DNA of 64,000 nucleotides from Litchfieldia stipae (GCF_014837155.1 NZ_JACYHA010000004.1:1-64000), one strand, 5' to 3'; numbered from the stretch's first letter, positions 29,731-39,139 are shown. Translations and numbers: made by a program. Notes: generated by a model not told the origin, from the letters alone.

Positions 29731-29842
29731 AAAACACCTCCCGTAAATGTTATCTATCTTTATTTTAGCATGGTAAAGAAAAAAGCGAACATAATATTAC
29801 AATATTTCAACTCTTTCCCACGATTTGTAGTAGAAATTAGTG

Positions 29843-29868
29843 GTTTTGGTATGCTAGTAACTGGGAAT
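29843..29868 (+). promoter_or_regulatory. Candidate sigma-B promoter of dps
   Basis: GTTTTG, 14 nt, then GGGAAT, compared with the sigma-B consensus GTTTAA-N12-14-GGGTAT. It lies 28 nt before the dps ATG. dps of B. subtilis is known to belong to the sigma-B general stress regulon, which supports the reading. Confidence 0.55.
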
Positions 29869-29895
29869 AGTAAAAGTATAAGGAGGAGATTGATT

Positions 29896-30336
29896 ATGTC
29901 ACAATCATTAATTAATACCGTTAATAAGCAAATTGCAAACTGGAGTGTGCTTTACATCAAATTACATAACTATCACTGGTTTGTAAAAGGACCAGCATTC
30001 TTCACACTCCATGATAAATTTGAAGAGCTCTATAATGAGGCTTCCGTTCATATCGATGAGTTAGCTGAGCGTTTATTAGCGCTTGATGGCAAGCCTGTTG
30101 CGACAATGTCAGAAATCTTAAACCTAGCTTCTATCAAAGAAGCAAATGGAAATGAAAGTGCAGAGGAAATGGTTAAGATCATCTCAGATGATTTCTCCAT
30201 CCTTACTGGTGAGCTCAAAGAAGGAATGGCACTTGCTGGAGAAGTGGACGATGAAACAACTGGTGATATGCTATTAGCGATACACCAAAGTCTAGAAAAG
30301 CATATTTGGATGTTAAAATCTTTTCTTGGAAAATAA
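29896..30336 (+). CDS. dps: Dps-family DNA-binding ferritin-like protein
   Basis: Dodecameric mini-ferritin that stores iron and protects DNA under stress. Ferroxidase residues are visible in [27 protein letters not shown] split as [15 protein letters not shown] and [21 protein letters not shown] (His, Asp, Glu ligands at the subunit interface). The ATG at 29896 follows AAGGAGGAGA. The upstream open frame start at 29770 has no ribosome site and runs through the promoter. 146 residues, standard length. Confidence 0.95.
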   Translation: MSQSLINTVNKQIANWSVLYIKLHNYHWFVKGPAFFTLHDKFEELYNEASVHIDELAERLLALDGKPVATMSEILNLASIKEANGNESAEEMVKIISDDFSILTGELKEGMALAGEVDDETTGDMLLAIHQSLEKHIWMLKSFLGK

Positions 30337-30353
30337 ATTAAGCTTGTTTTAGT

Positions 30354-30400
30354 AGCCTGGATACACCCACTGAATGCGGAGTGTATTCAGGCTTTTTTTC
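30354..30400 (+). terminator. dps terminator made from a miniature repeat relative
   Basis: Arms AGCCTGGATACAC / GTGTATTCAGGCT (13 bp, one mismatch) and seven T. The arms are the inner palindrome of the dispersed repeat family (copies A-G), with the remaining element gone. Confidence 0.85.
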
Positions 30401-30494
30401 GGTTGGACAGCTTTTTTCTAGTAAGTTAAGGATTGGCGATTTATAATAGCAACAATGTTATAATTTTGAATTTTGAATAAAAGGAGGAAGTATG

Positions 30495-31511
30495 ATGATT
30501 GATTTAAGAAGTGATACCGTTACAAAACCAACCGAAGAAATGAGAAGGGCTGCGTACGAGGCTGAGGTTGGAGATGATGTATATAAAGAAGATGTGACTG
30601 TGCAAAAGCTTGAAGAGGTTGCAGCTGACATGTTAGGAAAAGAGGATGCCTTATTTGTTACAAGTGGGACACAGGGAAATCAAATTGCCGTTCTTTCTCA
30701 TTGTGTAGCAGGAAATGAAGTACTGCTAGAAGCTGATTCACATATTTTCTATTATGAGGGAGGCGCTATTTCAGCATTTGCTGGTGTCCAGCCTCGTACA
30801 ATTAAAGGTATAAGAGGAGCAATGAACCCAACTGAGATTGAAGCTGCGATACGTGATGAGGATATTCATGTGCCAGAAACAGGATTAATCTGTATCGAGA
30901 ATACCCATAATCGTGCAGGAGGAGCCATTGTACCACTTGAAAATATGCGTGATATTTATACAATTGCAGAACAACAGCAAATTCCGGTCCATTTAGATGG
31001 AGCAAGATTATTCAATGCAGCTGTTGCTCTAAATCAACCACTACATGCATTTTCAGCATATTCGACAACGGTTCAGGTTTGTTTATCAAAAGGACTTGGT
31101 GCACCAATTGGTTCTATAATTGCTGGTGACCAAGCCTTTATAAAGAAAGCGAGAAAGTGGAGAAAAAGACTAGGTGGTGGCTTGAGACAAGTTGGGATGA
31201 TCGCAGCACCTGGATTAGTTGCCCTTACATCAATGGTTGAGAGACTATCAGAGGATCACCAGAATGCACAGAGATTAGCAAATGGTCTAAAGGAAATCAC
31301 TGGATTAGAAGTAGTGAACCAAGTCGAAACCAATATTGTGTTGGTTGATGTAGCCAAAAAGGGTATTACTTCACAGCAGTTCATCCAACTCTTAGCTGAA
31401 CAAGGTATTCAAGCTGTATCCTTCGGCCCATCAGTCGTCCGATTTACCACACACTATGACGTAACCTCTGAACAAATTGACAAAGCACTACAAATCATTA
31501 ATAAGTTATAA
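30495..31511 (+). CDS. Low-specificity L-threonine aldolase
   Basis: PLP enzyme that splits threonine and allo-threonine to glycine and acetaldehyde. It begins IDLRSDTVTKPTEEMR and has the family features VTSGTQGNQIAV, ENTHNRAGG, HLDGARLFNAAV, and the PLP lysine in CLSKGLGAPIGS. 338 residues from the ATG at 30495, which is 7 nt from AGGAGG; an ATG one codon upstream is also possible. No operon partners. Confidence 0.93.
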   Translation: MIDLRSDTVTKPTEEMRRAAYEAEVGDDVYKEDVTVQKLEEVAADMLGKEDALFVTSGTQGNQIAVLSHCVAGNEVLLEADSHIFYYEGGAISAFAGVQPRTIKGIRGAMNPTEIEAAIRDEDIHVPETGLICIENTHNRAGGAIVPLENMRDIYTIAEQQQIPVHLDGARLFNAAVALNQPLHAFSAYSTTVQVCLSKGLGAPIGSIIAGDQAFIKKARKWRKRLGGGLRQVGMIAAPGLVALTSMVERLSEDHQNAQRLANGLKEITGLEVVNQVETNIVLVDVAKKGITSQQFIQLLAEQGIQAVSFGPSVVRFTTHYDVTSEQIDKALQIINKL

Positions 31512-31515
31512 AAAA

Positions 31516-31548
31516 AAAGGAGAGTGACTAATCTTGTCATTCTCCTTT
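31516..31548. terminator. Terminator between threonine aldolase gene and a convergent gene
   Basis: Arms AAAGGAGAGTGAC / GTCATTCTCCTTT (13 bp with one G-U). On the minus strand it is followed by eight T, so it best serves the minus-strand gene. Confidence 0.85.
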
Positions 31549-31549
31549 G

Positions 31550-31810
31550 TTAATGTAGATTTCTAAGTTGATCAATCGTTAGCATTTTCGACTGTCCGAT
31601 TCCCTCACGTGCCATTTTTCCTTTTAAATTTTCAATCATATAAAAACCAACAAGATTATATAACTCTTGATCTGACAATTCAGCGATTAATTGAAGCATA
31701 TCCTCACGGTCAAGCTGCTCTAGTACTGAAAAGGCAAGAATATCTGCATCTTCTTCATCACCAGTTAATTTATTTCGATACATTTCATACAGCTCATCAA
31801 TTAGTTTCAT
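31550..31810 (-). CDS. Small cytosolic protein, DUF6154-like
   Basis: 86 residues, mostly helical and acidic (MKLIDELYEMYRNKLTGDEE..., LFSV-type core, MIAELSDQELYNLVGFYMIENLK-like helix). I believe this is the Bacillus DUF6154 family, with no known function, but I could not check. The ATG at 31810 follows GAGGTG by 9 nt; an open GTG at 31822 lies within that site. No membrane segment. Confidence 0.75.
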   Translation of the reverse strand: MKLIDELYEMYRNKLTGDEEDADILAFSVLEQLDREDMLQLIAELSDQELYNLVGFYMIENLKGKMAREGIGQSKMLTIDQLRNLH

Positions 31811-31970
31811 ATTGGTTCCCACCTCTCTAGTTATAGTATAGCGTTAAATAGTTAAATGATGCGAATAAAGATGTTTGTCCATGTCAAATTTCTTTTTGTT
31901 TCATAAGATATAACATAAGCCATCTGTATGAAGATGGGTGCTAGATATAGAATATGAAAGGATGTATTAC

Positions 31971-32444
31971 ATGGATAACAAGTATAGTATCCTCATCATT
32001 TCCTTTCTCTCGTTAGGTGGCTCGGCAACAGCGTTTCTCTTAGGAGGATTGGATTCCTTAATCAAGGTACTATTAGCTCTTATTATCATTGATTATATCT
32101 CAGGGCTTATGGCAGCGGCTATACAGAGAACTTTGTCAAGTCGGGTAGGATTTAAGGGGATCACTCAAAAAGTCTTTATTTTGGCATTAGTTGCCGTAGC
32201 TCATATGATTGATATGGTTCTAGGGTATCATCATTTTATTAGAGATGCGACAATCGTTTTTTATATGGTAAATGAAATCTTGTCGATCATTGAAAATGCT
32301 GGCAGAGTAGGTTTACCTGTGCCGGGGTTTTTGAAGAGGGCCATTGAGCAGTTGCGTAAATTAGGTGATATTGATTCGGATGCAACTAAATCAAAGAAAT
32401 CATCAAAAAAAGCAGAGAAAAAGAAGGATTCAAATCAGAAATGA
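31971..32444 (+). CDS. Phage holin / toxin-secretion family membrane protein
   Basis: 157 residues with two to three N-terminal membrane segments, the family core LLALIIIDYISGLMAAA (Asp in a helix), then SSRVGFKGITQKVFILALV, and a Lys-rich cytosolic tail (KKSSKKAEKKKD). This matches the holin-4 (phage_holin_4) family, and a related gene (ytkC) sits here in B. subtilis. GAAAGGA lies 8 nt before the ATG. No endolysin is adjacent and the gene sits in conserved chromosomal order, so it is not a prophage relic. Confidence 0.8.
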   Translation: MDNKYSILIISFLSLGGSATAFLLGGLDSLIKVLLALIIIDYISGLMAAAIQRTLSSRVGFKGITQKVFILALVAVAHMIDMVLGYHHFIRDATIVFYMVNEILSIIENAGRVGLPVPGFLKRAIEQLRKLGDIDSDATKSKKSSKKAEKKKDSNQK

Positions 32445-32505
32445 ATATTTAAAGTAGGTTTCTGCAAAAGCTAAGTACATTCTGATGTACAGGAGTGGAG
32501 ATTGC

Positions 32506-32850
32506 ATGGAACAACAAAAAGCAACCTACTACATTTCAATCGCAAATGGAGAAATATCTAAAGTGAAAACCGCTTCACCTTGGGACTATCGAATCGAAGC
32601 TACGGATGATGAAATCATAAAGCTAAGGGAATATTTTGATCAAGGCTATTCTTCTGACTGGCAGGGATTTTTTAGAGCTCATATTCCGTATGTGGAGTAT
32701 CATCATGACAAAGCAAATGATGGATATGATGAAAGTATGCAAAAGGCGTTCGCACTAATTTATGAATTAGGTGATGAGCAGGCAAAAGAGCATATTAAAT
32801 CAATGGGAATCATCTCATCAATTGGTCATGGTGGAGAATTAAATAGTTAA
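32506..32850 (+). CDS. Conserved hypothetical protein
   Basis: 114 residues, soluble, beginning MEQQKATYYISIANGEISK. It has a charged middle (IIKLREYFDQGYSSDW) and a His/Tyr/Asp-rich stretch (HIPYVEYHHDKAND). I recall similar short proteins in Bacillus genomes, but no function. GGAG lies a few bases before the ATG at 32506. No clear partner; it lies between the holin-like gene and ytkD. Confidence 0.7.
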   Translation: MEQQKATYYISIANGEISKVKTASPWDYRIEATDDEIIKLREYFDQGYSSDWQGFFRAHIPYVEYHHDKANDGYDESMQKAFALIYELGDEQAKEHIKSMGIISSIGHGGELNS

Positions 32851-32969
32851 TTGGGAAGGCTGACCAGAGTGGTTAGCCTTTTGTGCGATGATGAAGAAGT
32901 ATTTCACCAATAATACGTCATGTGTTAAGATGAAATTAAATAATTGGCAACATATTGGAGTCGAATAAG

Positions 32970-33449
32970 ATGTTTGTATTTCAAGATTTATATCAAAATG
33001 AGGTTCATTTATCATTTTCTATTGATCCGTTTTGTAATAACCCGAAACATGTATGGGTAATATGCCGTTATAATGGCCAATGGTTATTAACGAAGCATAA
33101 AGAAAGAGGTCTTGAGTTCCCGGGAGGGAAAGTCGAAAGCGGTGAAACAGCAAATGATGCAGCCATTCGTGAAGTGATGGAGGAAACAGGAGCAATCGTT
33201 AGTGAGTTAACCTATTTAGGGCAATATAAAGTCCTTGGCAAAGGTAAAACAATCATAAAAAACATTTACTTTGCTGAAATAGAGTCACTAACAAATCAAA
33301 CAAGTTATTTTGAAACATTTGGTCCAATTCTTCTTCAAGATATTCCTTTACCTTTAAAAAAGAACAATCAATATAGCTTTATAATGAAGGACAATGTATT
33401 AATACATAGTTTAGAACAAGTAGAAAAACTCCTAAGTGAGAAAGAATGA
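32970..33449 (+). CDS. ytkD: Nudix hydrolase YtkD
   Basis: The Nudix box is complete: GGKVESGETANDAAIREV followed by MEETGA (G-x5-E-x7-REV-x-EE-x-G). B. subtilis YtkD hydrolyses oxidised and normal nucleoside triphosphates and has been linked to mutation avoidance. The ATG at 32970 gives MFVFQDLYQNEVHLSF, which aligns with the B. subtilis start; GGAG is 9 nt upstream and the longer TTG start is in that site. 159 residues. The terminator begins inside the last codons. Confidence 0.92.
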   Translation: MFVFQDLYQNEVHLSFSIDPFCNNPKHVWVICRYNGQWLLTKHKERGLEFPGGKVESGETANDAAIREVMEETGAIVSELTYLGQYKVLGKGKTIIKNIYFAEIESLTNQTSYFETFGPILLQDIPLPLKKNNQYSFIMKDNVLIHSLEQVEKLLSEKE

Positions 33450-33487
33450 CCTATGATGAGGTCAATTCCTTTCATTAGGAGTTTTTA
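33425..33487 (+). terminator. Terminator of ytkD
   Basis: Arms AAACTCCTAA / TTAGGAGTTT followed by T. The first arm is inside the ytkD coding region, and an inner hairpin GACCT/AGGTC sits in the loop. Confidence 0.7.
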
Positions 33488-33490
33488 TTT

Positions 33491-33707
33491 AGGCTGTTTT
33501 CTCAAAGTTTGTTGTTTTTGAGATAAATTAATTGAGAATAAATTTCTAGCAGACTGAATACACGGGGGACTCCCGTGGGATGCGTGGCCAAAGTGAGACG
33601 TGAGCAGGAGCGTAAGCGACGAGGAGGCTCACCAGTCACCCCACAGGACGCGGAGTGTATTCAGGCTGCGGGTATTAAAAGCAACAATTTATACGAAAAC
33701 AGCTTTT
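33491..33707. mobile_element. MITE-like palindromic repeat, copy B (long form)
   Basis: Ends AGGCTGTTTTC and GAAAACAGCT. The inner palindrome and full GC-rich centre (GCGTAAGCGACGAGGAGGCT) are present, about 217 bp. Reverse orientation relative to copy A. It lies between convergent ytkD and ytlD, and its right edge reaches the ytlD stop codon. Confidence 0.85.
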
Positions 33708-34512
33708 ATTTATTCTTAATTAAACGACTCTCAAGTAATTCTACTAATTGATACATAATAGTCGCAAAAACAGCAATGATTAATAAGCTTAGGAGAACAA
33801 GTGTGAAGTTAAAAACCTGGAATCCATAGATGATTAAATAGCCTAATCCTTTTGCTGAAACTAGGAATTCTCCAACAATGACACCGACCCAGGATAATCC
33901 TACATTTACTTTTAACGTAGAAATAATTGTCGGAAACGATGCAGGAAGAATCGCTTGAGAAAAACATTGTGCACGATTGGCACCAAAGGTATTTAACACC
34001 TTCAAATAATTTGGATCTACTTCTTTGAAGGACGTATAGACAACAATCGTGGTGATGATGATTGAGATAATTGCACCCATGGCAATAATCGAGAAATAAC
34101 CAGGTCCTAATGCGACGATTAATATGGGTCCAAGTGCAACCTTTGGCATTGCATTTAAGATAACAAGATAAGGGTCAAGGATATGGCTAAGTCGGGGAGA
34201 CCACCACAATAAGGCTGCAAGGATTGTGCCTAACAACGTTCCTAATATAAATCCTAGGACAGTTTCAAATAATGTTACATTTAAGTGCAGGAGAAGTGAC
34301 CCATCATTTATTTTCGTGATAAGTAAATTCCAAATCTTTGATGGGGAACTGAAAATCAATGGATCAATCCAATGTTTTTGACTTGCAATCTCCCAACCTG
34401 CAAAAAACACAATAAAGATCAATAGCTGATATAGACGAACAACTCGTTTTTCTTTTTTTAATTCATTCACATACTGCTGATGGAGGTGGTCAATTTTGTT
34501 AGTCGGCTTCAA
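33706..34512 (-). CDS. ytlD: ABC transporter permease YtlD
   Basis: SsuC/TauC-type permease with about six membrane segments and the EAA loop ([23 protein letters not shown], shortened here as [18 protein letters not shown]). The likely start is TTG at 34512: AAGGAG lies 10 nt before it, and it overlaps the end of ytlC by 14 nt. A longer open frame back to 34578 would overlap ytlC by 80 nt without a ribosome site. 268 residues, normal for the family. Third gene of ytlA-ytlC-ytlD; its last codon touches repeat copy B. Confidence 0.9.
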   Translation of the reverse strand: MKPTNKIDHLHQQYVNELKKEKRVVRLYQLLIFIVFFAGWEIASQKHWIDPLIFSSPSKIWNLLITKINDGSLLLHLNVTLFETVLGFILGTLLGTILAALLWWSPRLSHILDPYLVILNAMPKVALGPILIVALGPGYFSIIAMGAIISIIITTIVVYTSFKEVDPNYLKVLNTFGANRAQCFSQAILPASFPTIISTLKVNVGLSWVGVIVGEFLVSAKGLGYLIIYGFQVFNFTLVLLSLLIIAVFATIMYQLVELLESRLIKNK

Positions 34513-35269
34513 GTTGATCCAGCTCCTTCCATATTTCTTGAAATAGTGAGGAGTATTCAGGGTGTTGCCTCGCTTCAAATGGAATTAGATCTCTTATTGA
34601 TTTTGGTACTTCAAATGTTCTAGCTAGCTTCCCAGGATTGGCTGAAAGTAGAAATATACGATCACTCATCGCGATAGCCTCACCAATATCATGAGTAACA
34701 AGCAAGGCGGTTTTACGATACTCCTTTAATGTTGTTGATACGAGGTCTTCAAGCTTAAGCTTTGTTTGATAATCAAGGGCAGAGAAGGGTTCATCAAGGA
34801 GAAGGATTTTCGGATTGGTAGCAAGTGTTCTAACAAGTGCTGCACGCTGACGCATTCCTCCTGATAATTGTTTCGGGAATGATTTCTCTACTCCTGATAA
34901 TCCTATCTCTTTTAATAGTGCCAAAGCATTCTCTTCTTGTTCTTGATCTAATTGATTCATGATTTTTAAACCGACAAGAATATTCTCTTTAATCGTCTTC
35001 CAAGGAAAGAGATAATCTTCTTGAAGCATATATCCAATGGAAGATTGGGCTCGATTTACTGGTTTATGTTCAATTTCGACCTTCCCAGATGTTGGTTGCA
35101 TTAAACCAGCTATAATAGAAAGTAAAGTTGTTTTTCCACACCCACTTGGGCCAAGAAAGGAGACAAATTCTCCTTCCTTCACCTCGAGCGTGATATCTTC
35201 TAAAGCTGTCTTTGCAGTGTCTTTTGTAAAATACGTATGATGTACATTGCTAATCGTTAAAAAGTCCAT
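34499..35269 (-). CDS. ytlC: ABC transporter ATP-binding protein YtlC
   Basis: Nitrate/sulfonate/thiamine-precursor-type ATPase. Walker A is [12 protein letters not shown], the signature is [19 protein letters not shown], Walker B is [12 protein letters not shown] and the switch His is in [10 protein letters not shown]. The ATG at 35269 follows AAGGAG by 8 nt; the upstream open start is in that site. 256 residues. It lies 12 nt after ytlA and overlaps ytlD. Confidence 0.95.
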   Translation of the reverse strand: MDFLTISNVHHTYFTKDTAKTALEDITLEVKEGEFVSFLGPSGCGKTTLLSIIAGLMQPTSGKVEIEHKPVNRAQSSIGYMLQEDYLFPWKTIKENILVGLKIMNQLDQEQEENALALLKEIGLSGVEKSFPKQLSGGMRQRAALVRTLATNPKILLLDEPFSALDYQTKLKLEDLVSTTLKEYRKTALLVTHDIGEAIAMSDRIFLLSANPGKLARTFEVPKSIRDLIPFEARQHPEYSSLFQEIWKELDQLEAD

Positions 35270-35281
35270 TCTATTCACTCC

Positions 35282-36271
35282 TTATTCAGAAACGACCTTT
35301 TCAGCAATAGAGGTATTCACAAGGACTTCGTGATTAATTCGCTCAGGAAGCTCTCCAGCTTCGTCCATAATGTTTTGTAGATTAGTCCATTCTTCTTCAC
35401 CAAGGATTGGGTCAGTAGCAAATGATCCCTGACTCTTATAGCGGTCAACGACAGTTGTTAATAAATCAACTGAAGTATCTGGGAAATGCTCTGAAATAGA
35501 CTGAGCAATTTCTTCTGGACTATTTTCTTCAACCCATTGCTGTGCCTTATAGATCGCTCGTGTGAATTTTTCAATCGCTTCTCCATTTTTATCAATTGTG
35601 CTTTGCTTCGTCATAAAAGACGTATAAGGAACAAGACCTGACTCTTCTCCAAATGAGGCAATGATGTAACCTCTTCCTTCTTCTTCAAAAATGCTTGCTG
35701 TTGGTTCAAACAACTGAACAAAATCACCTGTACCAGATGAAAATGCACTAGCGATATTGGCGAAATCAACATTTTGAATCAACTCAAGATCATTATGTGG
35801 ATCGATATCATGTTGCTTTAATACGTACTCACCTACCATTTGTGGCATCCCGCCTTTACGTTGGCCAAGGAAAGTACTCCCTCTGAGTTGCTCCCAATCA
35901 AAGTTGTCAATCTTCTCTCTTGAAACAAGGAAGGTTCCGTCTGTTTGCGTAAGCTGGGCAAAGTTGATGATTGGATCAGTTGATCCTTGTGCTTCAACAT
36001 AGATGGACGTTTCGGAACCGACAAGACCAATATCAATCCCATCAGATAGAATGGCTGTCATTGTTTTATCTCCACCAGCGGTTGTTGTTAATTCAATTTC
36101 TAGCCCTTCCTCTTCAAAAAAACCTTCTGATAGGGCAACATAAAGTGGGGCATAAAAGATGGTATGTGCAACCTCTCCAACTTTTAGCTTTGTCAGGCTA
36201 TCATTGTTATTACAAGCGGCTAAAGGGATAATAAGTAATAGTGATAATAAAAGTAATGAAACTCTACGCAT
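35282..36271 (-). CDS. ytlA: ABC transporter substrate-binding lipoprotein YtlA (NMT1/THI5-like)
   Basis: Solute-binding lipoprotein with lipobox LIIPLAAC (Cys at about residue 20). The NMT1/THI5-type domain follows: KVGEVAHTIFYAPLYVALSE, GFFEEEGLEIEL, then DIGLVGSETSIYVEAQG. This family binds flat aromatic or pyrimidine-type ligands or sulfonates; the actual ligand is unknown. A perfect 9-bp inverted repeat lies just upstream (36282-36319). AGGAGG precedes the ATG. First gene of the ytlA-ytlC-ytlD operon. Confidence 0.92.
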   Translation of the reverse strand: MRRVSLLLLSLLLIIPLAACNNNDSLTKLKVGEVAHTIFYAPLYVALSEGFFEEEGLEIELTTTAGGDKTMTAILSDGIDIGLVGSETSIYVEAQGSTDPIINFAQLTQTDGTFLVSREKIDNFDWEQLRGSTFLGQRKGGMPQMVGEYVLKQHDIDPHNDLELIQNVDFANIASAFSSGTGDFVQLFEPTASIFEEEGRGYIIASFGEESGLVPYTSFMTKQSTIDKNGEAIEKFTRAIYKAQQWVEENSPEEIAQSISEHFPDTSVDLLTTVVDRYKSQGSFATDPILGEEEWTNLQNIMDEAGELPERINHEVLVNTSIAEKVVSE

Positions 36272-36281
36272 AATTTTCCTC

Positions 36282-36319
36282 CTACTGTATTTAAATACAT
36301 AAATTGATTTATACAGTAG
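36282..36319. promoter_or_regulatory. Inverted repeat upstream of ytlA, possible operator
   Basis: Perfect 9-bp arms CTACTGTAT / ATACAGTAG separated by 20 nt, with an inner palindrome GTATTTAAATAC overlapping the left arm. It lies between the divergent ytlA and ytmA genes. The cognate regulator is unknown. Confidence 0.45.
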
Positions 36320-36397
36320 ACTATGAATGGTGACAAAAATGTGTGAATGCCTATAAAAAATAAATTAGTTATTCTAGTTTGAAAGGAGACTAAATGC

Positions 36398-37186
36398 TTG
36401 TATTCTGATGGTGATATCATTTCAAAACAAAGATATCCTTCGCCAAGTACGAAGATTGATTTATATCTAGTGACTTATTATTGCAAAGGGTTAAAAATAA
36501 AAGGATTTTTAGCAGAGCCAAAGGAAGCTGGCATGTATGATGGATTTCTCTATTTACGTGGAGGGATCAAAAATGTAGGAAAGGTACGGATTGGACGTAT
36601 TATTCAGTTTGCTTCAGAAGGGTTTGTTGTCATGGCCCCTTTTTATCGTGGAAATCAAGGTGGGAGTGGGAATGAGGATTTTGGCGGAGATGATCGATAT
36701 GATGCGATTGCAGCATTAAAGCTATTAGAAGCTTATGAAAAAGTGAACCATGATCGGATTCATGTTTTCGGTTTTTCAAGAGGAGGAGTCATGGCTCTTT
36801 TGACAGCGATTCATGAACCACAGGTATGCTCTGTTGTTTCTTGGGGAGGTGTAAGTGACATGAGCCTAACTTATGTTGAAAGAAAAGATTTAAGGAGAAT
36901 GATGAAACGAGTCATTGGTGGCACCCCGACGAAATACCCTAACCGATACAAATGGCGAACTCCACTTTATAATCTTGAAAACCTAGCTGCTCCTGTCCTC
37001 ATTATTCATGGAGTAAAGGATCAGAATGTCTCGATTGAGCATTCATATCGTTTAGAAAAACGATTAAAGGAGCTCGGAAAGGACGTCACAAGCTGGTATT
37101 TTGACAAGTTCACGCATTACTTTCCCCCGTTCGAAAATCGACAAACTGTCAAACAATTAACCGAATGGATGAAAGTACAAGGCTAA
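36398..37186 (+). CDS. ytmA: Alpha/beta hydrolase YtmA (prolyl-oligopeptidase-like)
   Basis: S9-type alpha/beta hydrolase: nucleophile elbow FGFSRGGVMALL, Asp region LIIHGVKDQNVS, His in FDKFTHYFPP. 262 residues, no signal peptide. The start is TTG at 36398 with GAAAGGAG 9 nt upstream. The nearby ATG at 36394 is in another frame and stops after four codons. It is divergent from ytlA and is followed by ytmB. The substrate is unknown. Confidence 0.88.
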   Translation: MYSDGDIISKQRYPSPSTKIDLYLVTYYCKGLKIKGFLAEPKEAGMYDGFLYLRGGIKNVGKVRIGRIIQFASEGFVVMAPFYRGNQGGSGNEDFGGDDRYDAIAALKLLEAYEKVNHDRIHVFGFSRGGVMALLTAIHEPQVCSVVSWGGVSDMSLTYVERKDLRRMMKRVIGGTPTKYPNRYKWRTPLYNLENLAAPVLIIHGVKDQNVSIEHSYRLEKRLKELGKDVTSWYFDKFTHYFPPFENRQTVKQLTEWMKVQG

Positions 37187-37230
37187 CAATGCTATGATAG
37201 TAATACAAAATCTAAAAGGAGCGAATAAAT

Positions 37231-37473
37231 ATGGGGATGCCTCTTGAACTTAACACATTAATCGTTACAAAGGGAAAAGAGAAGAGAATCGAAGAAAACC
37301 TATTTAAAGTCGTAAAGGACGGTTATCGCTTATATCCGATTGAAATACCTGTAGAAGTTCGTAAAACCTTAGCCAGTGAAACAAGCGGAAAAGCAATCAT
37401 AAAAAAGCTAGAATTAGAGCAATCTCAAACGACCATAACTTATGAACTAATAGAGTTAAATTCAACAAATTAA
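37231..37473 (+). CDS. ytmB: YtmB (DUF2584) small protein
   Basis: 80 residues, soluble. It begins MGMPLELNTLIVTKGKEKR and contains GYRLYPIEIPVEVRK, as in the DUF2584/YtmB family found between ytmA and pckA in B. subtilis. AAAAGGAG lies 8 nt upstream. Function unknown. Confidence 0.88.
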   Translation: MGMPLELNTLIVTKGKEKRIEENLFKVVKDGYRLYPIEIPVEVRKTLASETSGKAIIKKLELEQSQTTITYELIELNSTN

Positions 37474-37479
37474 TTTTAA

Positions 37480-37531
37480 AAGGACGATTGTAGACCAGGT
37501 TTATAATTGGTCGATCAATCGTCCTCTTTAC
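37480..37531. terminator. Terminator between ytmB and pckA
   Basis: Arms AGGACGATTG / CAATCGTCCT with an inner GACCA/TGGTC pairing, then CTTTACTTC. It lies between convergent genes; the T run is poor on the plus side and better on the minus side (TTTTAAAATTAATTT). Confidence 0.75.
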
Positions 37532-37549
37532 TTCTTTGTCTACCTCTAC

Positions 37550-39139
37550 TTATACAAGTGGTCCACCCTTTTTACTGATTTCCTCTGATACATTGGAGAA
37601 CTGCTTAAAGTTATCTTTAAACTTCAATGCAAGCTCCTTTGCTTTTATATAATAAGCACTCTGGTCCACCCATGTTTTTGCTGGCTGTAATACGTCATCA
37701 GGAACCCCGGGTACTCGAAGAGGAATCTCCAATCCGAATATATCCCCTTTTACCGTTTCAGTTTGAAGTAACTCTCCTTTTAGTGCCGCATGCACCATGG
37801 CACGAGTATATTTCAGCTTCATTCTTTCACCAACACTGTATTCCCCACCAGTCCAGCCCGTATTAACCAAGTAGACTTGAACATGATGTTGATCAATAAG
37901 TTTTCCTAGCATGTTGGCATAGGTAGTCGCTGGAAGTGGCAAGAATGGAGAACCAAAACAAGTTGAAAAGGTTGCTTCTGGAGAAGTCACTCCTCGCTCA
38001 GTCCCGGCTAACTTACTTGTATATCCACTCAAAAAATGATACATGGCTTGTTCTTTTGTTAATTTACTTATTGGAGGTAAGACACCGAATGCATCTGCTG
38101 TAAGAAATATAATCGAAGTTGGGTGCCCACCAACGCTTGGGGAGACAATATTATCAATGGAGTCAATTGGATAAGCCGCCCTAGTATTTTCAGTAAGGAA
38201 GCCATCTTCATAGTCTGCAACTCGAGTTTCTCCATCTAACATGACATTTTCTAATACAGAACCAAAACGGATGGCATTGTAAATTTGCGGTTCTTTTTCT
38301 TTAGAAAGTGAGATACATTTTGCATAGCAGCCACCTTCAATATTAAACACTCCTGAGTCAGACCAACCATGTTCATCATCACCGATAAGCTTGCGGTCTG
38401 GGTCAGCAGACAATGTTGTTTTACCAGTACCAGATAGGCCGAAAAACAAGGCAACATCTCCATTAGCGCCAACATTTGCTGAACAATGCATCGGTAAGAT
38501 ATCCTGCTGCGGTAACACGTAGTTCATAACAGAAAAGATGGCCTTTTTCATCTCACCAGCATATTCTGTCCCACCAATAAGGACGATTCTTTTTTCAAAG
38601 GAAATGATGATAAACGTTTCAGAATTTGTTCCATCAGTTCTTGGGTCTGCTTTAAAGGTTGGAGCAGATATAACTGTGAATTCAGGAGTGTGTGTGGCGA
38701 GATCTTCTTCAGTTGGACGAATGAAAAGCTGTCTAGCAAATAGATTATGCCAAGCATACTCATTAATGACTCGTATAGCCATTCTTCGACTAGAATCAGC
38801 TCCTGCAAATCCATCGAAAACAAATGCTTCATCCTTCTGTGTTAAATACTCCACTATTTTTTGATATAGCTGCTCAAACTTAGCAGAAGAAAAAGGTTGA
38901 TTTACTTTACCCCAATCTACGTGATCAGTCGTAGTTGAATCCTTCACAATGTATTTATCCTTAGGGGAACGTCCTGTATATTTTCCTGTTTCAGCTCTAA
39001 TAGCCCCTGTAGAGGTCAATATCCCTTCGTTTCTTAACAAAATCTTTTCAACAAGACTTGGAACTGATAGATTGTAATGGAAATGCTCCTGATTCAATAA
39101 TGTTGTCATTTTCTCATTAATTAGATCTACAGAATTCAT
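37550..39139 (-). CDS. pckA: Phosphoenolpyruvate carboxykinase (ATP)
   Basis: Gluconeogenic enzyme converting oxaloacetate and ATP to PEP. It shows [15 protein letters not shown], the P-loop [16 protein letters not shown], metal residues in [20 protein letters not shown] and [14 protein letters not shown]. 529 residues, the usual length. AAGGTGG precedes the ATG. In B. subtilis it is repressed in glucose by CcpN. I did not identify a CcpN site here. It is divergent from metK. Confidence 0.96.
   Translation of the reverse strand: MNSVDLINEKMTTLLNQEHFHYNLSVPSLVEKILLRNEGILTSTGAIRAETGKYTGRSPKDKYIVKDSTTTDHVDWGKVNQPFSSAKFEQLYQKIVEYLTQKDEAFVFDGFAGADSSRRMAIRVINEYAWHNLFARQLFIRPTEEDLATHTPEFTVISAPTFKADPRTDGTNSETFIIISFEKRIVLIGGTEYAGEMKKAIFSVMNYVLPQQDILPMHCSANVGANGDVALFFGLSGTGKTTLSADPDRKLIGDDEHGWSDSGVFNIEGGCYAKCISLSKEKEPQIYNAIRFGSVLENVMLDGETRVADYEDGFLTENTRAAYPIDSIDNIVSPSVGGHPTSIIFLTADAFGVLPPISKLTKEQAMYHFLSGYTSKLAGTERGVTSPEATFSTCFGSPFLPLPATTYANMLGKLIDQHHVQVYLVNTGWTGGEYSVGERMKLKYTRAMVHAALKGELLQTETVKGDIFGLEIPLRVPGVPDDVLQPAKTWVDQSAYYIKAKELALKFKDNFKQFSNVSEEISKKGGPLV

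Noticed and set aside
31938-31970. Holin-like gene beginning at 31938
   Set aside because: The ATG at 31971 follows GAAAGGA by 8 nt and gives the expected start; the earlier codon has no site.
31971-32444. Holin-like gene as evidence of a prophage
   Set aside because: No integrase, lysin or structural genes are near, and it lies in conserved Bacillus gene order.
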